Below, piece by piece: positions 33,913 through 42,470 of a stretch of DNA of 64,000 bases; within the stretch, counting starts at the first letter, position 1, and every line of letters starts with the position of its first letter. Made by a program: the position numbers and the translations under genes. Below the pieces are notes generated by a model. That model was given only the letters and a program-made list of their open reading frames with translations, ran no database searches and was not told where the DNA came from. The stretch is from an uncultured Bacillota bacterium (GTDB lineage: Bacteria; Bacillota; Dehalobacteriia; UBA7702), in NCBI GenBank assembly GCA_934702375.1, contig CAKUYE010000006.1, forward strand, positions 46,387 to 110,386, in the 5' to 3' direction.

Positions 33913-33928
33913 TGGCACGGTTCTTGCA
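33913..33928 (+). promoter_or_regulatory. Sigma-54 (-24/-12) promoter of mttB
   Basis: TGGCACG-GTTC-TTGCA, perfect consensus; 40 nt before the mttB start codon. Confidence 0.93.
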
Positions 33929-33967
33929 ATAACTAATGGCAACAAAATCCAAGGAGGTTTTCAGATT

Positions 33968-35443
33968 ATGAAAAGAAACACTCAAGCTGTTTTTAACGGC
34001 TTAGGCAGTTTCGGGATCGTAGGTTATTCCCAAGATGAACTGCAGACAATCCATCTTGCCACGATGGACGTATTGAGAAATGTTGGCGTCCGTGTTGACA
34101 GTAAAGAAGCTCGTGATATTTTTGCCGCCGGCGGCTGCATCGTGGATGAAGCTACCAACATCGTAAAGATTCCTTCCTACGTGGTTGAAGATGCCATCCA
34201 TACGGCTCCCTCTACCATTCAGCTTTGCGGCAGAAACCCCGAAAACGATTACATCGTGGAAAAGAACCGCGTTGGTTTCGTAAACTTCGGTGAAGGCGTT
34301 ATGGTCCGTGACCCGGAAACCTTCGATTATCGCCCCAGCTTGAAAGAAGACGTGAAGAAAGCCGCTTTGATGAGCGACTATCTCCCCAACATGGACATTA
34401 CTTACAGAGCCGTTGTATCTCAGGATCATCCCGGCCCCTCCCAGGCTCTGCATAATGCCGAAGCCATTTTGCCCAACACCAGAAAACACTTCTTCATCGG
34501 GCCTGACGGTGCCAAAAATGCTGAATACCTCATTCGCATGGCTTCCGCTGTTGTCGGCGGCAGAGATAAGCTCCGGGAACGTCCTTTGATGTCTTTCAAC
34601 ACCTGCCCCACCAGCTTGCTGAAATTGATCCCCGAATGCACCGACGTTGTGATTCTGGCAGCGAAAAACGGTGTTCCCATCAACATCATTTCCATGGCTA
34701 TGGCCGGTGCTACTTCTCCCGTTACTTTAGCAGGTACCCTTGTGACCCACAATGCGGAAGTTCTTTCCGTTATCACCCTCAGCCAGTTGGTACAAAAAGG
34801 TTCCCCCTGCATCTACGCAAGCTCCACCACGATGATGGATATGCGTTATACCACCGCTCCTGTAGGTTGCCCCGAACTGGGCATGATCAGTGCTTCCGTT
34901 GCCCGTTTGGCACAGTTCTACAACCTGCCCTGCTTTGTTGCCGGTGGGTAGGCAGACTCCAAAGTTCCCGATGGCCAGGCCGCACACGAAAAAACCCTCA
35001 CCGCTTTATTGGCAGCCCAGGGCGGCGCCAACCTCATTTACGGTGCAGGTATGTTAGACCTCGGCATCACTTTCGACTACGCTCAGTTTGTCATCGACAA
35101 CGAAATCTATACCATGATCCGCAAAGTTATCGAAGGTATCAAAGTTACCGATGCCAACATCGCTGTTGACCTGATCAAGGAGATCGGCCCCGGCGGCGAA
35201 TTCGTTGCACATCCCCATACCTTTGCCAACTTCCGTACGGAACAGAGCAACACCGGTCTTTTCGATCGCTCCATGCGTGAAGCCTGGATACTGGATGGCA
35301 AGAAGGATCTTGCCGAACGTGCCTATGCCAAAGCCGATGAGATCCTCAAGACCCACAAAGTTCCTGCTCTTGCCGACGGCGTAGAAGCTGAAATCCATGA
35401 TATCCTCTGCGAAGCAGAAGATCATTATGGTATGAATAAATAA
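33968..35443 (+). CDS. mttB: Trimethylamine methyltransferase MttB with in-frame UAG (pyrrolysine)
   Basis: 491 residues if the TAG at 34949-34951 is read through (codon 328). Start ATG 33968 with AAGGAGG. The reading frame continues without a break across the TAG: LPCFVAGG-[TAG]-ADSKVPDGQAAHEK, and the downstream part is normal family sequence (GANLIYGAGMLDLGITFDYAQFVIDNE; GGEFVAHPHTFANFRTEQSN). In archaeal and bacterial MttB this position is pyrrolysine (Pyl334 in Methanosarcina), the catalytic residue that activates trimethylamine for methyl transfer to a corrinoid protein. The family-conserved (A/D)xDSKxxDxQA context follows directly. The corrinoid protein MttC and the pyl genes are not in this window. 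Alternative: a nonsense-mutated pseudogene, which the exact position makes very unlikely. Confidence 0.93.
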
Positions 35444-35474
35444 TTTTATTGTCGAATGAAAGGAGGGACTTCTC

Positions 35475-36422
35475 ATGTTAGGTACCATTGCCCTTCGTCT
35501 TGTTGTGATCGGTGCTGCGATAAATGCTCTCGTTTGGATCATTGTATTTTATCGCAAATATTTCAGCGATAAGACGCTCCGTAACCAGAATCCTTACTGG
35601 GAAGCAAAAAACAAGCCTGCATTGCTCATGACGATCCAAGGATTGATCATCGGAACCACTATGTTCTTCGATACCCTCGGTATCGGCGGGAACGCACCCC
35701 AGACCTCGCTGTTCAAATTGACGAAAACCGTTAAAGACAATCTGATCCCCGGAACACTCAATACCTGTACGCTGGTGGGTTCCGCAACGGAAACGATGCT
35801 TTTCGTCAGCATGGTTGAGATTGATCCCCTTACATTGGTTTCCCTGATCGCCTCTGTGACCATCGGCACGAAGCTCGGCGCGAAATACGTTTCCAAGATG
35901 CCGATGAAACCGATCCGTCTGATCCTCGGCTTTGGCCTCATCGTGGTCGCCACGACTATGGTTCTTCGTCAGACCGGTCTTTGGGTCGCAGGTACCGGCC
36001 TTGCCACCGGCCTTGTCGGTTGGAAACTGATCGCTGCGATCATCCTCTTCTTTATCGTCGGCCTGTTGGCTTCCGGCGGTATCGGCGGTTACGCCTTTAT
36101 GATCGCCATCTGCTATGGCTTCGGCATGAATCCCCGTTCGGCCTTCCCCGTTATGTTCGGTGCTTATACCTTCCTGATGCTGGCCTCCGGTCTTACCTTC
36201 CTCAAAAACAATGCTTTGGATTACAGAGCAAACGCCATCGGTGTCATCACCGGTACCGTCGGGGTATTGCTGGCATTCTTTATCGTCAAATCCATGCCCC
36301 TCAATATCCTGTTCTGGCTCGTTATCGTTATTGTTGGCTACACTGCTGCTCTTATGCTTTACAGCGGCTTTAAGAAACCCAAAGCAGAGGAGATCGCAGA
36401 AAGCGAAGCGGTTGCAGAATAA
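35475..36422 (+). CDS. TauE/SafE-like permease of the methylamine cluster
   Basis: 315 residues, eight to nine membrane spans. Features of the sulfite exporter TauE/SafE fold: an N-terminal repeat QGLIIGTTMFFDTLGIGGNAP and a matching C-terminal repeat FFIVGLLASGGIGGYAFMIAI. AAAGGAGGG precedes the ATG, 31 nt after mttB, so it is co-transcribed. By position it may move a methylamine or a related anion; there is no direct evidence for the substrate. Confidence 0.8.
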   Translation: MLGTIALRLVVIGAAINALVWIIVFYRKYFSDKTLRNQNPYWEAKNKPALLMTIQGLIIGTTMFFDTLGIGGNAPQTSLFKLTKTVKDNLIPGTLNTCTLVGSATETMLFVSMVEIDPLTLVSLIASVTIGTKLGAKYVSKMPMKPIRLILGFGLIVVATTMVLRQTGLWVAGTGLATGLVGWKLIAAIILFFIVGLLASGGIGGYAFMIAICYGFGMNPRSAFPVMFGAYTFLMLASGLTFLKNNALDYRANAIGVITGTVGVLLAFFIVKSMPLNILFWLVIVIVGYTAALMLYSGFKKPKAEEIAESEAVAE

Positions 36423-36459
36423 TTTAAAAGTATCATTGTTCCCTTGATGAATTGTGTTG

Positions 36460-36504
36460 CGGCGGATTTTCTACACCGGTTTTCGGCAAAAGGAAAATCC
36501 GCCG
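36460..36504 (+). terminator. Hairpin between permease and BCCT genes
   Basis: GGCGGATTTTC...GAAAATCCGCC, 11 perfect pairs with an inner loop, but no T run; partial terminator or RNA-stability element. Confidence 0.4.
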
Positions 36505-36541
36505 TGTCATAAATAAAAAAACATAGAAAAGAGATGATACA

Positions 36542-38221
36542 ATGGGTACACAAACGAAAACACAAACTTATAAAGTTGACTGGATCGCAATTATCGTCAG
36601 TATTGTCATTCTGGCGGCGTTGGTCGTTGGCACCATCGCCTCTCCGGAGACGATCGTTTCCGGTCTGGACTCTGTAAAACATTTCCTTATTTATAATTTT
36701 GGCTTTTACTTTATTCTTTTCACGGCGGCAATGCTGTTTTACAACATCTATCTGGCTGCCTCCAAATACGGCTATGTCCGACTTGGCCGTTCCAAACCGG
36801 AGTATTCCTTCTTCGGCTGGTTTGCGATGATCTTCTGTGCCGCCATGGGCTGCACCATCCTCTTCTGGTCCGGCTGCGAATGGGCCTACTACACCGTATG
36901 GCTCACCCCCTTCGGGATGAATCCCGAGGAGACTTCGGAGATCGCCGTTGCTTATTCCTTCTTCCATTGGGGCATTCCTGCCTGGAGCATTTATGCCACC
37001 GGCGTAATCCCCATCGCTTACCGTTACTTTGTGCGCAAACAACCCGGCTTGACCCTGCAGGGCGGCTGTGAAGGCGTTTTGGGAAAACACGCCTTTGGCC
37101 CTCTGGGTACCGTTATCAGTATTATTTTTGTCTTCGGTGTCCTCGGCGGTTATGCCATTTCCTACGGCACCGGTATCCCCATGCTCTCCGAGCTGGTACA
37201 TCAGATCACCGGGCTGCCCATCACCTTCCTGATGGATTTGATCATGATCCTTGCCGTTACGGCATTGTTTATGTGGAGCGCCTGCTCCGGGATTGCCAAA
37301 GGGATCCAGACCCTTTCCAAGCTTTGCATCTACCTTTCCCTCGCTTTGGTCCTCCTGTTCCTCGTTCTCGGTCATACCGGCTTTATTGTGAACAGCAGTA
37401 TCGAATCCTTCGGTTTGATGCTGCAAAACTTCTTCCATATGCTGTTTTATACCGACCCCCGGGGCTTCTCCGGTTTCCCCCAGGAATGGACGGTATTCTA
37501 CTGGGCCTGGTGGCTGGGCCTGGCTCCGGTTATGTGGATCTTTATTGCCAAATGCTCCAAGGGCCGCAGCATTCGTTCGGTTATCTTCACCGTTATTTTG
37601 GCCGGTTCCGCTGCTTCCTGGCTCTATTTCGGCACCATCTCCAACCAGGGCTTTGGTGAAGTGGTTCTCGGCGGCTTCGATTGGAGCAACCTTGGGGGCA
37701 ACGGCACTATGCTGGATACCTTTGCCAATGATTTCTATGAATCCGGGTTGATCTACAGCGTGATCAACTCCCTGCCCGGGGGCAAGTTCGTCATGATCCT
37801 CTGGTTCGCTACGGCATTTATCCTCTTTGTTACGACAATGGACTCTGCTTCCTATACCATGGCAGCAGCCTGCACCAAAGGTCTTGCCGTCGACGATGAC
37901 CCCAAACGCCCCTTCCGTATCCTTTTTGCCTGCCTCCTTTCGGTTACACCGTTGTGCCTGTTGGCAGCCAACGCCACCGTTGCCGGGTTTAAGGCTACGC
38001 TGATCATTACTTCGGTGCCGATCTCTCTGACGATTATCCTTTGCCTGATTTCCTGCCACAAGTGGCTCACCCAGGATTTCGGCAGCTGGACTCGGGAAGA
38101 AATCGAACGCTACTTTGCCGTGAATGAAGAAGACGAAGGTGAGGTACTGCCCGAAGCATCCAAAGAACAGGAAGCTGCTGCTCCCGTTGATGACAAAGAA
38201 GGCGCGGTTTCTCAAATCTAA
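36542..38221 (+). CDS. BCCT-family betaine/carnitine/choline transporter
   Basis: 559 residues, 12 spans. Trp-rich signature segments of the family are present: FWSGCEWAYYTVWL in the fourth span region, FFHWGIPAWSIYA, and the amphipathic-helix/TM8 motif TVFYWAWWLGLAPVMWIFIAK. A charged C-terminal tail (EEDEGEVLPEASKEQEAAAP) may be an osmosensory or regulatory extension. It would import a quaternary amine to feed the two methyltransferases. Confidence 0.94.
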   Translation: MGTQTKTQTYKVDWIAIIVSIVILAALVVGTIASPETIVSGLDSVKHFLIYNFGFYFILFTAAMLFYNIYLAASKYGYVRLGRSKPEYSFFGWFAMIFCAAMGCTILFWSGCEWAYYTVWLTPFGMNPEETSEIAVAYSFFHWGIPAWSIYATGVIPIAYRYFVRKQPGLTLQGGCEGVLGKHAFGPLGTVISIIFVFGVLGGYAISYGTGIPMLSELVHQITGLPITFLMDLIMILAVTALFMWSACSGIAKGIQTLSKLCIYLSLALVLLFLVLGHTGFIVNSSIESFGLMLQNFFHMLFYTDPRGFSGFPQEWTVFYWAWWLGLAPVMWIFIAKCSKGRSIRSVIFTVILAGSAASWLYFGTISNQGFGEVVLGGFDWSNLGGNGTMLDTFANDFYESGLIYSVINSLPGGKFVMILWFATAFILFVTTMDSASYTMAAACTKGLAVDDDPKRPFRILFACLLSVTPLCLLAANATVAGFKATLIITSVPISLTIILCLISCHKWLTQDFGSWTREEIERYFAVNEEDEGEVLPEASKEQEAAAPVDDKEGAVSQI

Positions 38222-38276
38222 ATACCGGCGTTTTCTGTCGGGAGTAAGTAAAACAAAAAACGATCCTTAAAACTTT

Positions 38277-38317
38277 TGCGGCAGACTATGATTTTTTCGA
38301 TAGCCTGCCGCATTTTT
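38277..38317 (+). terminator. Terminator after the BCCT gene
   Basis: TGCGGCAGaCTAT...ATAGcCTGCCGCA, then TTTTTAT. Confidence 0.9.
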
Positions 38318-38356
38318 ATAAGGGTCTTGTGGATAAGAACAAAGGAGCTTATGGTG

Positions 38357-38650
38357 ATGGAACAGTATGGGATCTGGAGTTTGCTGCCGGTGGCGTTGAT
38401 CACGGCTCTTACCATTGGGACCGGGGAGATTCTTTACGGCATACTTCTGTGCCTTGTTTTTTTGTGCCGTTTTGTATTTGCCCCAAAAGCTGATGACGCC
38501 CAGGGCTTATATGGAAACCATTATGGCAGGGTTTAAAAATATGCTGGGGGTTCCCTTTTGTCTCAGTGCTCTGGGCTATCTGATCATCGGTTTTCTTTGG
38601 GGGTAACGCAGTTTTTGGCGGCATCGGTGTTTGCCCATCTTTTGAAATTG
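38357..38650 (+). pseudogene. Degraded NhaC-like antiporter remnant
   Basis: AAGGAG and a start at 38357 open MEQYGIWSLLPVALITALTIGTGEIL, the usual start of NhaC/TMAO-type Na+/H+ antiporters. The frame then shifts: PQKLMTPRAYMETIMAGFKNMLGVPFCLSALGYLIIGFL continues in another frame, and TQFLAASVFAHLLKL in yet another. Less than a quarter of a normal 450-residue protein remains. The family assignment rests on short matches and is tentative. Confidence 0.45.
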
Positions 38651-38662
38651 TGAGGTGAAACG

Positions 38663-39538
38663 ATGAAACGTTTCGGCTATCTTCGCTACATTACGGCGCT
38701 GCTGCTCTTTGGCTCCTGCGGTGTTCTTGCCAGCACCATCCACCTGAGCAGCTATGAAATCGTCTTTTTGCGGACGCTTTTGGGCTTTTTGGTGATTACG
38801 GCATTGTTTTTCTTAAGCCGCCAAAGAGTCAAAAGCTTCCAATATAAAAAGGAAGCTTTGTTTGTGCTTCTTTCCGGTTTTTCCATGGGATTGAATTGGA
38901 TGTTTCTCTTTGAGGGCTATGCCCGCATCGGCGTCAGCCTCAGTGTGCTGCTGTGTTATTGCGGGCCGATGATTGTGATGCTCCTTTCGCCAATCTTTTT
39001 CAAGGAGCGACTTACGGCGGTAAAGCTCATCGGTTTTGTTGCCGTAGTTTGCGGTGTGGTGCTTACCAACGGCAAGGTTTTTGTGGAGAGCGGCGATATT
39101 TTCGGCTTTGTTTGCGGCGGTTTGGCTGCCCTGACCTATGCCGGGCTGGTGATGTTTAATAAAAAGGCCACCCATATCGTCGGTTTGGAAAATTCCGTGC
39201 TGCAGCTTTTTGCCAGCTGTTTTACGGTCGCGGTGTTTTTGGCTTTTAAGGACGGCGGTTTGCTTTTTCCGGTACCCTCCGGCGATTGGCTTCCCATTCT
39301 TGTGTTGGGGATTCTTAATACCGGCATTGCCTGCTATCTCTATTTCTCCGGTCTCGGCAGGCTGCCGGTACAGTCTGCGGCGGTTTGCGGCTATTTGGAG
39401 CCTCTTTCGGCGGTGATACTGGCGGCAGTCGTTCTTCACGAGGTGCTTTCTCCGTTGCAGCTCCTTGGCGTGGTGCTGATCCTCGGCGGTGCGCTTTTTG
39501 CCGAGTGTTATAAAAAAAGAGAAACCAAAACGGAATAA
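38663..39538 (+). CDS. EamA/DMT-superfamily permease
   Basis: 291 residues, ten spans in two EamA repeats (first SYEIVFLRTLLGFLVITALFFL; second LPILVLGILNTGIACYLYFSGLGRLP, then YLEPLSAVILAAVVLHEVLSPLQLLG). DMT permeases export amino acids or metabolites; the substrate is unknown. GTGAGGTG precedes the ATG, and a terminator follows at 39546. Confidence 0.92.
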   Translation: MKRFGYLRYITALLLFGSCGVLASTIHLSSYEIVFLRTLLGFLVITALFFLSRQRVKSFQYKKEALFVLLSGFSMGLNWMFLFEGYARIGVSLSVLLCYCGPMIVMLLSPIFFKERLTAVKLIGFVAVVCGVVLTNGKVFVESGDIFGFVCGGLAALTYAGLVMFNKKATHIVGLENSVLQLFASCFTVAVFLAFKDGGLLFPVPSGDWLPILVLGILNTGIACYLYFSGLGRLPVQSAAVCGYLEPLSAVILAAVVLHEVLSPLQLLGVVLILGGALFAECYKKRETKTE

Positions 39539-39545
39539 AAATAAG

Positions 39546-39579
39546 ACGGTTCCCGGTGAAAACCACCGGAACCGTTTTG
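39546..39579 (+). terminator. Terminator after the DMT permease gene
   Basis: ACGGTTCCCGGTG-aaaac-CACCGGAACCGT followed by TTTTGTTTT. Confidence 0.85.
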
Positions 39580-39824
39580 TTTTATATCCATATATATGCA
39601 GATTTTTGCCTCAGAGCCAGGCGTAAAAAAATTACAGTATATTTATTGTAGCATGAAAAAAACGATATGTCTAATACCTATAAAATATGAAGAGATATGC
39701 AGTTAAGGTATGATGGTTTTTATGGGATAGTGGGGGATGGTGTCGGTATTTTTGTGCTGTTTGGTGCCTTATGGCGACAATGTTTTCTCTTGCTGCGGTC
39801 TATAATGTAGTAGGAGGAAAGAGG

Positions 39825-40712
39825 ATGACGGTATGTACGGTTTACGGTGACCTTCTGCTTTTTACCGATGTATTGATGGATCTGGCTTTGCTTTATGCTG
39901 TGTCCCGATTGGGGAACTTGAAAACACCCTGGTATTGCCTGGTGCTGGCTTCTCTGTTGGGCGGCATTTACAGCTTGGCATCTCTTTTGCCTGCTTATGG
40001 CTTATTGAGGTTGTGGTACGGCAAACTGATCTTTTCGTTTTTCATGGTCAAGGTCGCATTTCCCCGGCTCCGAGGGCGCAGGTACGGTGTGGCCTTTTTG
40101 TATTTTTATCTCATCGGTTTTGCCATGGCCGGCGCGGTGGTTTGCCTTTCCTGGTTCTTCCGCCGTCAGGGCTGGCTTTCCGTGGGATTTTCCTATACCG
40201 CGATGGGACTTTCTGCCGGGTTGCTGTTGGTTTTGATCCTTTCCGGTTGGGGGCAGGGCTATGTAAAAAAGCACCTGCGCCTTCATGATACCGTAGAAAC
40301 GGTGACCATTCGGTATCAGGGAAAAAGGGCAACGGTAACGGCGCTTTTCGACACCGGCAATGAGCTTTGCGACCCGGTGAGTCGCCGCCCCGTGGTAATT
40401 GCAGAATACGATGCGCTGCGGGCTCTGTTGCCTCCGTATTTCTGCGCTGCCTTTGAAAATGCCGTTGGTGTGGACGGTGTTTTTGCAGCCCTTCAACCCT
40501 ATGATATCGGCCGTCGGCTGCGTTTGATCCCCTATACCTCTATTGGCGAAAGCAACGGCATGTTGCTGGGGTTTTGCCCCGATGGCTTAATATTTCCCGA
40601 AAGAAAGAAAAAAGAAGTAAAAGATGTTGTGATTTGTCTTTACCGTGGTTCCATGCACACCCGGCAGCATTGCCGCTGCATCGTGAACCCGGCCATTCTC
40701 GATCAACTGTAG
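39825..40712 (+). CDS. spoIIGA: Sporulation sigma-E factor-processing peptidase SpoIIGA
   Basis: 295 residues from ATG 39825 (TAGGAGGAAAGAGG). Five N-terminal membrane spans (VYGDLLLFTDVLMDLALLYAV onward) are followed by a cytosolic aspartic protease domain with the catalytic motif TALFDTGNELCDPVSRRPVV. SpoIIGA removes the pro-peptide of sigma-E in the mother cell once the forespore signal SpoIIR arrives. TATAAT at 39801 is a possible -10; weak Spo0A-box-like words lie upstream (TGTCGGT near 39740, GGCGACAAT near 39773). sigE follows after 23 nt. It ends in TAG. Confidence 0.95.
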   Translation: MTVCTVYGDLLLFTDVLMDLALLYAVSRLGNLKTPWYCLVLASLLGGIYSLASLLPAYGLLRLWYGKLIFSFFMVKVAFPRLRGRRYGVAFLYFYLIGFAMAGAVVCLSWFFRRQGWLSVGFSYTAMGLSAGLLLVLILSGWGQGYVKKHLRLHDTVETVTIRYQGKRATVTALFDTGNELCDPVSRRPVVIAEYDALRALLPPYFCAAFENAVGVDGVFAALQPYDIGRRLRLIPYTSIGESNGMLLGFCPDGLIFPERKKKEVKDVVICLYRGSMHTRQHCRCIVNPAILDQL

Positions 40713-40735
40713 ACACGAGACATAAGGAGGTAGGA

Positions 40736-41458
40736 ATGGAAAACTGCATATTGGAAAAACTTCGCTCTGTGCTGTTGCTTTGCCGCCGCTGCGGCGAAGG
40801 GAGCAGCACGATATTGTATGTTGGGGGCAGCGATGTCTTGCCGGCGCCTCTCTCCCTTGCCGAGGAGCGAGAGATGCTTTACCGTATGGGGGAAAACGAC
40901 GAGGCAGCCCGGGCGGCTCTCATTGAGCATAATCTGCGGCTGGTGGTGTATATCGCCCGGCGGTTTGAAAACACCGGAGTGAATATCGAGGACCTTGTGT
41001 CCATCGGCACCATCGGCCTCATCAAGGCGGTAAACACCTTTGACGTATTAAAAAAGATCAAGCTGGCGACCTATGCTTCTCGCTGCATTGAAAATGAGAT
41101 TCTGATGTTTCTCCGCCGTAACGGCAAAACCCGGGGAGAGATCTCTCTGGATGAACCCTTGAATGTGGATTGGGACGGCAATGAGCTGCTGCTTTCGGAT
41201 ATCATGGGAACCGAGCCGGACCTTTGCTCCCGGGAGATTGAAGAGGAGGTGGACCGCTCGCTGCTGCGGTCGGCTTTAAAAAAGCTGCCGGAGCGGGAGC
41301 GCACCATTATAGAGCTGCGCTACGGTCTTCACTCCGATGGCGATGAGATGACTCAAAAGGAGGTTGCCGATATTTTGGGGATATCTCAGTCCTATATTTC
41401 CAGGTTGGAGAAGAGGATTATTGGGAGGTTGAGGAAGGATATACAGAAAGCTCTCTAA
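40736..41458 (+). CDS. sigE: RNA polymerase sporulation sigma factor SigE
   Basis: 240 residues from ATG 40736 (AAGGAGG). An N-terminal pro-sequence of about 27 residues precedes ILYVGGSDVLPAPLS, matching the cleavage region of pro-sigma-E. Region 2 is nearly invariant (NLRLVVYIARRFENTGVNIEDLVSIGTIGLIKAVNTF; LATYASRCIENEILMFLRRN), and region 4 ends GISQSYISRLEKRIIGRLRK. It directs early mother-cell transcription. A canonical module A repeat lies 72 nt downstream. Confidence 0.97.
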   Translation: MENCILEKLRSVLLLCRRCGEGSSTILYVGGSDVLPAPLSLAEEREMLYRMGENDEAARAALIEHNLRLVVYIARRFENTGVNIEDLVSIGTIGLIKAVNTFDVLKKIKLATYASRCIENEILMFLRRNGKTRGEISLDEPLNVDWDGNELLLSDIMGTEPDLCSREIEEEVDRSLLRSALKKLPERERTIIELRYGLHSDGDEMTQKEVADILGISQSYISRLEKRIIGRLRKDIQKAL

Positions 41459-41530
41459 GGGGTTTGTTGTTTCTTGTGGTTTTTGGCTTTTGGGTTGTGC
41501 GTCGGCGGTAGGTTTCGTTGCGGGCGCGCT

Positions 41531-41634
41531 AAACGATTGTAATCGGGCAAAATCTCCCGTCACCGGGAGGCTGCAGATACCTCTTGTATACTTTGCTCCC
41601 GCTGCCGGAATCTTTTACCCGATTAAAACCGTTT
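41531..41634 (+). repeat. Module A palindromic element, canonical copy
   Basis: 104 bp from AAACGATTG to CCGTTT; terminal arms TAATCGGGCAAAA and TTTTACCCGATTA mirror each other; centre GATACCTCTTGTATAC; inner CCGGGAG/CTCCCGC. Practically identical to 43447-43550. Confidence 0.92.
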
Positions 41635-41658
41635 ATCCCACCCGGAGGTGGTTATTTG

Positions 41659-41745
41659 GTGAAATCCCGGCCTATGGCCGGGGTGAAATCTCCCTTCGGG
41701 AGGTGAAATCCTGCTTCGCAGGGTGAAATCTCACCTTCGGTGAGG
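41659..41745 (+). repeat. Module C hairpin array (4 units)
   Basis: GTGAAATC followed by CCGGCCTATGGCCGG, TCCCTTCGGGAG, CTGCTTCGCAG and CTCACCTTCGGTGAG. Four different, fully paired stems. Confidence 0.88.
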
Positions 41746-41929
41746 TTGTGGTAGCGTTGCTACGCATCGCTAATTAGTATATTTTACGCCGCAGTTGCTT
41801 TTATGAAGGGGACGGTTTTTTTGTCCCACGGTGGAAGTATTTTTAGAAGAATTCATCAAAACTGGGACAAAAGAACCATCCCCGACGAACGTGGCGCCGT
41901 CGCGAAAAACATATGATTTGCAATAAAGT

Positions 41930-41998
41930 ACCTGTTAAAATGCCTTCTCCTTGAGGAGAAGGTGGCAGCGATAGCTGACGGATGAGGTGGCGTGACGG
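41930..41998 (+). repeat. Module B, left part only
   Basis: GCCTTCTCCTTGAGGAGAAGG, then a variable stem (GCAGCGATAGCTGAC), then GGATGAGGTGGCGTGACGG. Confidence 0.75.
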
Positions 41999-42087
41999 TG
42001 AACACGGACTTACATAGAGAGCCTTTCTGCGGCGAAAAACCGAGGAATTTTAAATAAGCTTTTATGGCGTTGCCGTAGCAACGCAAC

Positions 42088-42283
42088 CACAACCCCACCG
42101 CAGGTGGGATTTCACCTCTCGAAGAGAGATTTCACCTGCCGCAGGCAGATTTCACCCCGCGAAGCGGGATTTCACCCTTCCTGGGGGGTATTTCATGCTG
42201 CCGCCAGGCAGTATTTCATGCCGACCAACGGGAGGTATTTCATTTCCCACCCCAGGTGGGATTTCACCCTTCCGCAGGAAGGT
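42088..42283 (-). repeat. Module C hairpin array, longest (about 9 units)
   Basis: Reverse-orientation units: CCCACCGCAGGTGGG, CTCTCGAAGAGAG, CTGCCGCAGGCAG, CCGCGAAGCGG, CTTCCTGGGGGG, CTGCCGCCAGGCAG, CCGACCAACGGGAGG, CCCACCCCAGGTGGG, CTTCCGCAGGAAG. The spacer is ATTTCACC in most and TATTTCATG in three consecutive units. It ends about 190 nt before cdaA. Confidence 0.88.
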
Positions 42284-42470
42284 CTGCGTACAACACCCGG
42301 CTCCGGTCTGTAGCCGGGTGTTGATGTTTCTTTGATATCTTTCCACGGCAGACACGAAAAAAACACAGTTTCTTTGTACAATGGGTATGTTGTTGTGGGT
42401 AATATTTGCTTTTTTTAGCAATAAATGTTAAACTGTAACTAAACTGCTTTAAGGGGAAAGGAGGCATTTT

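Noticed and set aside
34949..34951. TAG in mttB as an ordinary nonsense mutation.
   Set aside because: It sits exactly at the pyrrolysine position of the family and the frame after it is perfectly conserved, with promoter and activator sites intact.
36359..38215. A 618-codon minus-strand frame opposite the BCCT gene.
   Set aside because: Low-complexity shadow of the transporter gene; no domain and no ribosome site.
41490..41726. Short frames with the recurring peptide CNRAKSPVTGRLQIPLVYF at several loci.
   Set aside because: They are chance translations of the module A repeat, which recurs with the same frame open; no start signals.
41659..42283. The GTGAAATC-hairpin arrays could be taken for a CRISPR.
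   Set aside because: The constant part is only 8 nt, the variable parts are self-complementary hairpins rather than unrelated spacers, and no cas gene is near.
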